Positions 1 to 9,320 of a stretch of 64,000 nt of DNA are shown piece after piece. Location: the NCBI GenBank assembly GCA_910589415.1, contig OU342636.1:5066437-5130436 (forward strand), in the 5' to 3' direction. The stretch is from Malachius bipustulatus (Eukaryota > Arthropoda > Insecta > Coleoptera > Melyridae). The stretch's first letter is position 1. Each line of letters opens with the position of its first letter. The position numbers and the translations under genes are program-made. The notes under the pieces were generated by a model, which saw only the letters and a program-made list of their open reading frames with translations, was not told where the DNA came from and did not search any database.

Positions 1-486
1 AGGGACATGTAAACCGTTTTTCTCTATCTTGAAAATTCTATCTCTATCTATCTCTAAAAAATTATGATTTTCACTTGTTTATAATTCAAAAACTTTTGAA
101 TTTAAACACCAACTGTAAAAGCCAATCTTGTTTTCTCTTCTCAGACAATCTAAAAATGCAATAACCTAGGAGCATTCCATTAAAAAAAAAAAACATAACT
201 TTGATATGCCACTGTCATATGGGACACTCTGTATGCTCCAAAATAATTTTAAATTATGGCCATTGTGATTCTGTGCTTGAATTTGCAAAATTTTTTGGGA
301 AAAAATTTATCGTTTCGCCTACTAAGACCGCTTCGAATAAGCTGGGACACCATATTTATATCCTATATATTTCTTTAAAATATTCGCTTTTAAATAATTA
401 ACCTATGATTATGATTAAATATAGCATAAATCTCCACCTCCACCTTTACCCGAATATCAGAAATAGCCATAAAAGCAATGTGTACA
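1..486. other. AT-rich sequence, no gene seen
   Basis: Low-complexity AT-rich DNA. The open frames are short and resemble no family I recognise. I see no repeat arm and no exon. Confidence 0.5.
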
Positions 487-856
487 AAAAATTATTTACT
501 TATTTCTAACAATAAAATAGATATGAGCAATCTCATGTGTAATATCTGATCCACGTGACGTCATTGCGCAGTAGTTGACCAAAATAGAAAACGCTATCGG
601 CATACCGTGTATATGTGTATCGTGCATAATACAAAGCAAAGCAAAGCACCGCCTAGGCCTACGTAACCGCGCCAATTCTATTCTATCTACACACGCTACA
701 CTCTACACGGTGCCACGATACACATATACAAGTATGCCGATAGACGATGACGCGCAGGCTGCGTTCCGGTCTTGTGACGTCACATGGATCAAATATTACA
801 CATGAGATTGCTCATATCTTTTTTATTGTCAAGAATAAATAAATAATTCTTTGCAG
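487..856. repeat. Foldback MITE
   Basis: The two ends are inverted copies. ATGAGCAATCTCATGTGTAA on the left (about 524-543) is answered by its reverse complement near 799-820. Inner arms around TATCGGCATACCGTG (about 594) answer GTATGCCGATA (about 733). GTGACGTCA occurs in both arms. A further partial copy of one arm lies at 1231-1308. No coding capacity; the 76-aa open frame across it is a by-product of the palindrome. Confidence 0.65.
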
Positions 857-1110
857 GCTTGCATAAGTCGGCAACAGCTATCCAGTTAACGTTTTAGAAA
901 TTTTCCAGGACAACTTAATCTTAGAGTTTTCATAGTCAACTTTTGTTTCTCTTATAGACGCCATATTGTTTTTTATGTCGTTTGGTACAAAAAAAATCAT
1001 GAAAATCAAAAATCAATAACATTTGAAAAAATTGTAAAAATTTTATTTTACTTTTTTTGAAAAAAAAATTAAAGATTTTTCTATAATAAATCTAGCACAA
1101 AGAAAAACAC
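848..1110 (+). repeat. Dispersed repeat copy 1
   Basis: A diverged direct copy of 62004-62220. Shared blocks include GCATAAGTCG, AGAAATTTTC, CATAGTCAACTTTTGTTT and CGCCATATTG/GGATT in the same order. No coding capacity seen. Confidence 0.6.
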
Positions 1111-1230
1111 AAGCAAAAAGGATGGAAGCAATATAATTTGACATTTATTTTATAAACAATCTCACCGCGATTAATACCAAATACGCAATATTTTAAGGTA
1201 TTTGTTAAAACTTTAAGTCAAAATAAAACC

Positions 1231-1308
1231 ACATGACGTCATTGCGCAGTAATTACCAAAATAGTAACAGCAATCGGCATACCGTGTATATGTGTATCGT
1301 GCACGGTG
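1231..1308 (+). repeat. Partial copy of the 487-856 MITE arm
   Basis: Repeats the block ACATGACGTCATTGCGCAGT through ATCGGCATACCGTG and GTATCGTGCAC found in the left arm near 555-630. Confidence 0.6.
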
Positions 1309-1384
1309 CTGTCACTGCTGTCGCCTGTCGTCAGTGTTGCCAAGTCAAATTTATTCCACCCACTAAATCATCAATGATTTTCTA

Positions 1385-1640
1385 CTAAAAATTCTAATGT
1401 AGATTACAGTGATAATGTGCCTTTACGCGTAAAGATTTCATCCTCTACGTTTGACGTAAAGAATGTAAAGAATACGTAAAGAAGACGTAAATAGGTAAAT
1501 AAAAATAACGAAAACAATTGAAAATGTTCTATGTTAGTTTTGATAACAAATTATTATTGTTTATGTTATTTTATTATTATGAATGTTCTTTTGGGATCCC
1601 ATAACCACACCACACACAATAGATTACGATGGTTGGTAGA
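1385..1640. repeat. Outer inverted repeat, left arm
   Basis: Pairs loosely in inverted orientation with about 5240-5480: CAGTGATAATGTGC here answers a CAGTGATTATTATGTGC block read on the other strand there. Both arms are rich in GTAAAGAA/TTCTTTAC motifs. The arms enclose the 1786-4682 foldback, suggesting one element inserted inside another. Confidence 0.4.
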
Positions 1641-2223
1641 AGTAAAAACTCAGGAATATTAAGCTCCAGCAGTTCACCGAAATTAAAATAAATAACAATA
1701 AAAATTATATATTGTGGAACATGCGAATATGTGAGAAATAGCTTGCTAATACTGCAGTTTCTAGATTAAAGGCACATAGCACATACAGGGTGTCCCAATA
1801 TTCCATGGACATGGAGCAACCACAGATTACTGAGGTAAAAAAAAGTCGCTCGGACCAAACTTATCTCTATACCAAAATGCTTCGTTTGTCCGTTAGAGGG
1901 CTTCAAAGTCTTTTGAAAATTTTAGTTTTTTTGAAATAGCTCAAAGTCGGCTGACTCAAATTCGATGAAATTTGGCAGGTAAACTTCTTATTAAAAGTAC
2001 TAATTTGTGATGTACATGATAATTTGACGGAAACCCGGGAAGGGGTGAAACTACGCCTACCCTCCATTAAAATCGATCGTAATTGTTGATAGGGTAGCAG
2101 GAACGCTGTTCATTTTTTTTTTGTTTGAAAGATACATCGTTTTAGCCCATTTTTGGTCTCCTACAAAAATCTGTATCTTTCCGAGGTGCTATGTGATAAT
2201 AGTATATTATGCAACGAGCTTAT

Positions 2224-2317
2224 AATGAAGGCTATTAATACGCGAGTATATGATGGTTAAGATACGAGCCGTAGGCGAGTGTCTTAACCATCATAAGAGC
2301 GTATTAATAGCCATTAT
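2224..2317. repeat. Hairpin in the foldback centre
   Basis: Arms of about 38 bp around GGCTATTAATACGC and GCGTATTAATAGCC fold onto each other, with GATGGTTAAGA/TCTTAACCATC nearer the loop. Confidence 0.6.
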
Positions 2318-2978
2318 CTGCGAGTTCCATACACTATTTTTTCTACGACCCTTTTTTATTTCATAGAAAAGATTAAAAAATTATATATTTTAACAATGAC
2401 CCGTGTACAATTGCGGATCATTGAGGTTAAGATAGGTTGCTATTTGTTTACGCATTTAACAAATTTTCTCTTTGTCGCTAAGGTTATTCTGCTGAGACAT
2501 GTTTTAGTATCAAGTTTAAAGGGCACTACTCACTACTGCCTAATTTTTATTATGCGAAGTTCGAATTCCGAATTTTACGCTTCGATTTTGAGATTAATTA
2601 ACAATTTTAATAACATCGACAGCCATTAATTACGATATTGTTTCCCTGCGCAACGCAGGTCGCAGCGTTGCCGCTTTGAATACTATCACGGAGCTCTACG
2701 AATGATATAATACTTTATCTTCCCATCTTTACACGATATACCTACTTATCAAATTAATTAAGGTAACATAAAATCTTGATAAATTTTCTTTGAATGTAAC
2801 TTATGTTCTAAATTAAATAAACGTTCAGAATTTTTTTTCAGAAATACAGAACTTATATCACAAGGCAATTTTTGTCGTGAGTATGACAACTCTGTGACTT
2901 CGGTTGGCTTGCCGACCCGATTGTAAGCGAAAAGGAACCGATTCGATTGCAAATGCTCCTCTGCCATTGGATAGCTTG

Positions 2979-3031
2979 ACCAGTGCTTTAATGAAAATTT
3001 GTATCTTAATGAGACCCATTAAAGCACTGGT
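2979..3031. repeat. Perfect 15-bp hairpin
   Basis: ACCAGTGCTTTAATG (2979-2993) and its exact reverse complement (3017-3031) flank a 23-nt loop. Confidence 0.6.
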
Positions 3032-3120
3032 GATTCATATTTAATATGCATATTAAAGGTTGGGAGTAGAAAAAATAAATTAATCGATGATAACTAAATT
3101 TTTATTTCATTCATTTACTT

Positions 3121-3390
3121 TGAAATCAAATTTTCAATTGTCAGGTGATTTTTTTGATCTAATCTCATAAAAGATGCTCGATGTGGGCGCCGGTTTGGAC
3201 CCTAGAAAGTTCCATCCTGCGCAAAAAAATGAATTGAACTTTTCTTGGAACCTCTCGTCGTTTTCCAAACTGTTTACTGCGTTTGAAAAAAACCGTTTGC
3301 AAATACCTGAAAAAAAAACGAACCATACTAAACATCTTTTATGAGATGAGATCAAATAATCACCTGACAATTGGAAATTTGATTTCAAAT
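3121..3390. repeat. Inverted repeat nested in the foldback
   Basis: TTGTCAGGTGATT followed by GATCTAATCTCATAAAAGATG on the left is mirrored near 3332-3375. Arms are about 55 bp. Confidence 0.6.
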
Positions 3391-4355
3391 TAAACGATTG
3401 AAATAAAATTTTGGTTAGGTACCATATCGACTAATTTATTTTATCATATAGCACCACGGAAAGATACAGATTTTTGTAAGAGACCAAAAATGGGCTAAAA
3501 CGATGTATCTTTCAAACAAAAAAACATGAACAGTGTTCCTGCTACCCCATCAACAATTACGATCGATTTTAATGGAGGGTAGGGGTAGTTTCACCCCTTC
3601 CCGGGTTTCCGTCAAATTATTATGTACATCAGAAATTAGTACTTTTAATAAGAAATTCACCTACTAAATTTCATCGAATTGGAATGAGCCGACTTTGAGC
3701 TATTTCAAATGGCATGGACACATGACATGACTATATTAGCCATTGACATTGACACTTATATTTCAAATTTGCTATTCTTCTTCTTTTTCCTTCTTCAGAT
3801 GTTTTCTTCTTTTTACATTTATATTTCTCCGACTTTGGACTTCATAAATGTCATTTGTTTTTCAAATGTCTATTTATTGAATGTGCTTTGACGGAGAACA
3901 TCTACATCACGATGGTTGACAGTTTTGACAAACCTACTCCCTGTCATAGACAGATGGATGACATCTCGAACAAAGTGTCCATTTTATAACTTTTACAATT
4001 CACCATTTCAGGAGGATGAGCTCTTCAAGCTAGTCTTCCTTTTTAACAATTGTTCCAAATGATTTAATTTATATTTATTCCCGGTCATCCCAACTGAAAG
4101 TTGGATGACAAAAGGGTATTTTGTATCGCCACTTCACATCAGAGTGAAGTTTTAAACTAGTTTTTGGTTTTATTGTAATTTTTGATTATGTGATTGAAAA
4201 AATCTTTTTGAAAGGTTTTTCAAAATGTGTTAATTACCCTGGTGGTCATCAGCGCTTCTCTTTTCCATCTTACATCCCTGAGCCTATGTTTGATTGTTAT
4301 TACCATAAGGATGAGAATGTATTTTGCTCTAACTGCGGAATTTGTAAACTGACAA

Positions 4356-4439
4356 GTGAGTTGTATGAATTTTTTGACTATATGGTTACTTAAATTTCAT
4401 GTAAATTATTGTTACAACGTCTTTATTCATCACTTTCAG
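4356..4439 (+). other. Intron-like segment in PLE tail (84 nt)
   Basis: Donor ACAA/GTGAGT at 4355/4356 and acceptor CACTTTCAG ending at 4439, directly before the hammerhead-like fold. The minus-strand copy (9604-9686) has the same donor and acceptor. PLEs are known to keep introns after retrotransposition. Confidence 0.45.
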
Positions 4440-4442
4440 TTG

Positions 4443-4483
4443 TTGTCCTGAGGATGGGCTAGTAACCCGAAACCGGTCGACAA
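4443..4483 (+). ncRNA. Hammerhead ribozyme-like motif in PLE tail
   Basis: Read 5' to 3': stem I strand TTGTC (4443-4447), core CTGAGGA (4448-4454, fits CUGANGA), one extra U, stem II GGG/CCC (4456-4458 with 4466-4468), GAA (4469-4471), minimal stem III A-U and C-G (4472-4477), cleavage residue C4478, stem I strand GACAA (4479-4483) pairing with TTGTC. All core bases fit the type I hammerhead. The unpaired U after the core is not canonical but recurs in the two sister motifs. Confidence 0.6.
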
Positions 4484-4682
4484 GATCTTAATATATATAC
4501 TCATTGACCAAAATTTTATTGTTGTTTTATTTCAAAAAAACTAAAATTTTTTAAAGACTTTGAAGCCCTCTAACGGACAAACGAAGCATTTTGGTATAGA
4601 GATAAGTTTGGTCCGAGCGACTTTTTTTACCTCAGTAATCTGTGGTTGCTCCATGTCCATGGAATATTGGGACACCCTGTAT

Positions 4683-5239
4683 AGGTAAGATTAAAGTCAA
4701 GTCGTTGCTGAGTGAGATAAATATTATATTGTACTTTAATTCAGTTCTTGATTTTTATTCGCACTTATATAACTTCAAGCATGATTTTTCCACATTTCAT
4801 TTTAGGAATAAGGAATAATACCTGAGGTCGTCTTGAACCAGCAGATTTAATTCCCACTACTTCGAGTAGTAATATTATGATTTATCAGAAGGAAAAGTTC
4901 AAAAACGGGAACATTGGACAGCGAAAATCAAAATTCTGATAATGAATCATTCCGATCATTCGTACCACTGCCAATTTATGAGTCAAGCTTGGAAGAGGAA
5001 ATTAATAAAACAAAAAGCTACAAATATATTTCTTCAGAAATAATACCCGAACAATCCAGAGAACTATTTTGTGAAGAAATTTTTTTCATGAAGACGCTGG
5101 TAGGTACATGTCGGAAGTAGAGGTGGAGCTGGAAACAGAGGTTGATAAAGTATGTTTGAAACTTTCCGTTATAAAAAAATTGAGTGAAGTACTGATTATA
5201 CTTATTTATTTATTAGTATTAATTATTAGTAATAATTAA
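4683..5239. other. No gene recognised
   Basis: AT-rich flank of the foldback. The 68-aa open frame at 4914-5120 resembles nothing I know and has no splice context that I can defend. Confidence 0.4.
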
Positions 5240-5480
5240 TTAGATACATAAATTATGATTAACTGGTTAAGAAATAATAATAATAAATTTGAATTATTTA
5301 TTCTTCTTGTTTTTTTCTTTTCCTTTACATTCTTTACGTACTTGCCTTTCTTTACCTGGTTTACCTCGAAAAAAGTCCATGTAAAGAATGAATTCTTTAC
5401 CCGTAAAGAATTGCGTAAAGAATAGAGGTAAAGAATACAGCACATAATAATCACTGGTTGGTAGATTAGATTTTACATGT
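5240..5480. repeat. Outer inverted repeat, right arm, with GTAAAGAA cluster
   Basis: Counterpart of 1385-1640. Between 5325 and 5450 the octamer GTAAAGAA or its complement TTCTTTAC occurs repeatedly in both orientations. Confidence 0.4.
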
Positions 5481-6312
5481 AAACTCCGACGCGAGGCGAA
5501 GGGGAAGGTATGAAAAAAACTCTTCCCTAGGGGACCTGCAATACCGACACTAACGCTTACTAGGGTAGCGCCTTCACTCGTTGACGTTTACTAAACACGG
5601 TTATGTTTGAACAGCTGGATGTCATATTTTGGGCACATTTGGTCACAGGCGTAGGTATCAAGTGGAAAAAAGCGAAGTTTGAAAAATGAAACAAAATAAT
5701 AAGACGAATAGAATTCAAGGAAATCCTCTTTCAGTGGGTATTAAAAACATAATTACTCGTTTATAGGATCTACGAAGCTGCAGACTTTTAGTATTGGGTA
5801 TAATTTTTAACTCGATATCTAACGTAGTAACTGAGAAAAAGCGTCTTATTGGTGGACACCCAAATGGCAGTGTGCGTGATCTTAGTACCCATACTGGTCC
5901 TTAAAAATAAGATTCATCAAGATGTAATAAAACTTACCTGACAAACTTCTAGGAATACGGAAATTGTGAGCTCCGTATATTTTCTGCAATCATAACTGTC
6001 TGCTGATGGGGTGGGTGCATTTGTTGTCCATAAAATCCCAGTAACAGGTAAGTATTGATAAAGGGCTATAATAAATGAGCTTAAAATATTAAGAAAGTTA
6101 CCTTAAAGCAACGCGAACAAGTAGAAAACCCTCTTTTTATTGTTAAAACATATTCTCTAACGCAGTAAAAGTTTACCTTTTTTTAATACGCGGACTTAAT
6201 AACAAATTATGTGAATTTTTAGACAGTTGTACGTTCATGGAAAATCTGACGCTTTTTTTGTTAAATATGACATTCCCAACTTTCTTCTCAACTTTTTGTG
6301 AGAATGAGAATG
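5481..6312. other. No gene recognised
   Basis: Unique-looking AT-rich sequence. I see no exon, repeat arm or element end. Confidence 0.4.
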
Positions 6313-6444
6313 ACAATAATGCTTTCTGAACGACATATTTACTCTAATAATAGACTGATGAGATGGAAATGACCATTGAAACATCGATGTCTCTGTCTTC
6401 ACCATACTATTAGAGTAAATGTGTCGTTCAGAAAGCATTATTGT
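6313..6444 (+). ncRNA. Hammerhead ribozyme in a 37-bp hairpin
   Basis: Outer stem: 6313-6349 pairs with 6408-6444 over 37 positions, with one G-U wobble. Inner stem I: ATAGA (6350-6354) with TCTGT (6392-6396). Core CTGATGA (6355-6361). Stem II: GATGG (6362-6366), loop 6367-6372, CCATT (6373-6377). GAA (6378-6380). Stem III: ACAT/ATGT (6381-6384 with 6387-6390), 2-nt loop CG. Cleavage triplet GUC, with cutting expected after C6391. Every invariant hammerhead core base is present. An 11-nt bulge on the 3' side of stem I (6397-6407) is placed where natural type I hammerheads contact loop II. The one weak point is a G-U pair closing stem II, where G-C is usual. No protein gene is nearby, and the host element is unknown. 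Confidence 0.8.
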
Positions 6445-7304
6445 TTTTCAACAATCGGATTGCTGTAATTGATATAATAATTTATTATTATTCAATTTGT
6501 TTCATAGAATGAGAATGTGCTACTCAGGCGGTTCCCTACTCCCCCCTCAGAAACAGCGCCGTAGGTGATCATTTTTTCACAATTCAAGGTCACGCATTTT
6601 CCCCAGCACATGAAAATTTACGCGCGCATAAAATGAAAACTTGAAAAATGATTTTGGCTCCCTCAATAATTCTAATAATAAAAGTAAACACCTAACCCAG
6701 TTCAAATCCAAACTACAGAAAAGTATTCATAATATATTCAGGACGGATGAAAGCGGTAAATTAATATAAATGTATTCGGGGGGGGGGGAGATTTGAATTT
6801 CAAACTGGCAAAACTAAAAAATCCCTTACCACTCTATCTGACGTAACTTTAGATACCTATAGTGTATTGCTTGTAGTTTTGTTTTAACTTTAAGCCCAAG
6901 AATATTTAACGCATCATTTATTTGACGTCATTAATCATTATCCGACCCGATTATTGTTATTTCAAGACGTAAACCCGGTGTGTTTATGTTTATATGAACT
7001 TTTTTCCTTAAAATCGTGCACAGATTAACACCTTTTCAATATTGACATGCAATTATTGTCGGTACTGATTATTAATAGAGTAAGTCGGTGTAATATAGTT
7101 CATATTGAATGAGGTGTGTTATTCGCTTTCATTTTTTTTTCTTCATTGTCATTCACTTCATTGGATCTTATATCAGAAAAATTCAAATCTACTAGATATA
7201 AATTTTGACTACTAGGGCTAGGGCTGATAAGAATATTTTCTACTAGAAAATCTACCAAAGTTGGCAACACTGGCGTATTATTATTATCAAAATCAACAAG
7301 TAGT
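6445..7304. other. No gene recognised; short poly-G run
   Basis: Intergenic AT-rich DNA with a run of about 11 G near 6779. No exon or element end that I can support. Confidence 0.4.
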
Positions 7305-8665
7305 CAGGTGTGCGTTCTAAAACGTCATTCTAAGGCAAATATCGTTCGATTGGTGGTGGGGTAAGTTATCCTGAAAGTTGAATCTCGATAACAATAGATG
7401 GCCTTAGTTTTCGAACACTCGAAAAGGGGGGAGGCGGAGAAAAGCGCGTGTTTTTATTTTGTAATTTTAATTTGTAGGTTTATGAGTCATTAATAAATTA
7501 CAGTTTTTTGTTAGAGTTTTGCTGAATGATTCAAGCAAAATTTTCATTAAGGTATTTTTGACCATCATAATTTACAGTGAAAAATGGATAATCGCACAAA
7601 AAAAAAAATGGCAGCAAAGTCTACCTCGAATCGAAGGATATTATGAGCAGACAATTCCCAGGTACAGTCCTTCCCAATTTCAGAGCCATTTAATTTAGAA
7701 TGTCACCAGAGGCATTCAATTTTTAGTGCCAGGTGATAATACCTACAGATACCTAATACTTTATCTTCTATTATTTGGATCAAATTATTCAAATTTTTTG
7801 TCGATGACATAATTTAATATAATAATATGTAAGTTATTATCATGATTTGAAAAAGGCGGTAAAAATACAAGCTAGTCCGCACTGCGCAAGTCGGATATTT
7901 TTCATACCGCTCTCTACGAAGAAAGAATACCGAAGGAGAACATCGAATGATGTTCTCCGATCATAGAGATAGAATAGAGAGGAGCCGCTATGATCACCTA
8001 ATAGTACATTAAAAAACGGCATCAGTGGGTGGAGCTTATAGGAGTAACAATATGGCGACTCGACAGGGTCAGACTTAATTTTTATTTGCAAAATTTTCAT
8101 AAATAAAAATGTTTCTCACATTTCATACATATTTTTAACACGTCTTCAGATGGATATTGCAGACCTTTTGTGTTTTTCAAGTCAATAAAAGAATATAAAA
8201 TATCCGGCAAATAATCATGGTCATTTTCAATTTTAGATTTTTAGTGTACTATGCAAGTAAGTACGGTCCTGTATATTGTTGATACTTACCTATGGAATGT
8301 TATTCCGGACGTTTTTTTTTTATCAGTGCAGTCTCTACTACAGCAGGTACGAACTGCACAAGAAACCATCTTTGGCTTTTCAATTTAACACCAAAGATCT
8401 TAAAGACAGTCCTTAAATCAAATGAAATTCAATAAAAAGCGTTCACTTATGTCATAACATAAGTTTGACATAAAAGTGGTATCAATATGGCGGACCTGAT
8501 CCCATTTGTGTCACGTCATGTCGTCTCCTCTCTATTCTATCTCTATGTCTCCGATGTTTTCGAACGGGCACTACAACGTTGCCAAACTTTGCCTACTAAT
8601 GTTTTCGAACGACATTTCGCATAATTAAGTCTAATGCTAGAATGACGTTTTCGAACGCACCCCTG
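7305..8665. mobile_element. hAT-like non-autonomous foldback element
   Basis: Left end CAGGTGTGCGTTCTAAAACG and right end reverse-complement CAGGGGTGCGTTCGAAAACG. The CAGGGGTGCG terminus is typical of hAT-derived MITEs. Inner arms also pair: a block around ATAGAGATAGAATAGAGAGG (about 7963-7982) is mirrored at 8524-8548. No transposase seen. No convincing 8-bp target duplication, so the copy is old. Confidence 0.65.
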
Positions 8666-9209
8666 AGTTACACAGTGACGGACGGTCGGCGGACAGGCGG
8701 AAGTGATATTCTTTCAGCGCGTTCTGTCTCATCTGGCACATTGTCTATTGTCTGGCATCGTCCGCCATATTGGTGGTCCATTCCGGTGGTCACCAAGGAT
8801 ATCGCATATACTCTTTCCTGATGTTTTTCTTCTTTGAGCGTAGCGTAGCGGTGAAGTAGAAGTAGAATTAGCGTCAGCGATAGCGAGATAGATTTGCAGG
8901 TTAGAAAAATTTAAAAACAAGAACAACTTATCTTTACATTTTTACATCTTTCTTTATTTTTTATTTGAGATGGTAGGAATTAGGTAATTAAGAAAAGAAA
9001 ACCTTGTAATCAAAATTCTTTAATAATCAAATAATCCAAATCATAAAAGTGAAGTTTTTAATGTTAACCTGTTAACTAGTGAAGAAAAGCACAGTAATTG
9101 ATTCAAACCAAACACCACCCCAAACCTTCCCTGTTGGTTACAAATTTTAAAATTTATTGTTCTTTTTTAACACTCATTAATTTAAAAGTGCATTACTGTT
9201 ATAAACAAG
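8666..9209 (+). promoter_or_regulatory. Upstream region and 5' leader of POLR3H
   Basis: The 544 bp between the hAT-like element and the POLR3H start codon. It has a GC-richer patch near 8680-8780 with CCGCCATATTGG at 8761. No TATA box or transcription start can be fixed from sequence alone. The first coding ATG (9210) is preceded by AAACAAG. Confidence 0.35.
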
Positions 9210-9320
9210 ATGTTTTTCTTGGCCAAAATCAAGAAAAATGTTACTATTCCGGCGACCATGATCCATCTGACCCGCAAGGAAACTGTGACTACCATTTTAA
9301 ATCAGGAATTGGCAAATAAG
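9210..9320 (+). CDS. POLR3H: POLR3H exon 1
   Basis: 37 codons from ATG at 9210 to AAG at 9320, then donor GTAAGT. It encodes MFFLAKIKKNV... ending NQELANK; the human exon-equivalent starts MFVLVEM and ends KKLANK at exactly residue 37. The next exon resumes with VVLNVGL, as in the family. The middle is divergent: the usual DTVRIPP motif reads NVTIPA here. The longer open frame starting at 9098 is in another frame and is not used. Confidence 0.8.

Larger units (their letters stand above)
3710..4527 (+). mobile_element. Penelope-like element 3' fragment with target duplication
   Basis: An 818-bp insertion in the right arm of the foldback, flanked by the 9-bp duplication TATTTCAAA (3701-3709 and 4528-4536). 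The uninterrupted left arm of the same foldback (near 1930-1950) shows the state before insertion. Its last 170 bp match the minus-strand tail at 9490-9740 and end with an intron-like segment followed by a hammerhead-like motif, a layout known in Penelope-like elements. The upstream part encodes nothing I recognise. Assignment to PLEs rests on the tail, and is inference. Confidence 0.55.
1786..4682. mobile_element. Large foldback element, ACAGGGTGTCCCA ends
   Basis: The left end starts ACAGGGTGTCCCAATATTCC and the right end is its reverse complement. The arms extend about 400 bp: the left arm is about 1786-2190, and the right arm is about 3450-4682 including an 818-bp insertion. Arm identity is high by eye. 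The centre holds two smaller inverted repeats. No transposase is visible, so it would be non-autonomous. Confidence 0.75.

Noticed and set aside
575..805. 76-aa open frame at the left end
   Set aside because: It lies across a foldback MITE and reads through both arms; no protein family.
4190..4393. 67-aa open frame with Cys pairs as a host zinc-finger exon
   Set aside because: It lies inside the 818-bp insertion with a target duplication and runs into that element's intron-like segment; no known finger spacing.
6235..6438. 67-aa minus-strand open frame over the hammerhead hairpin
   Set aside because: Sequence is explained by the RNA fold; no protein similarity or splice support.
8761..8775. 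CCATATTGG as a serum response (CArG) box
   Set aside because: It has five, not six, A/T bases between CC and GG. Chance match.
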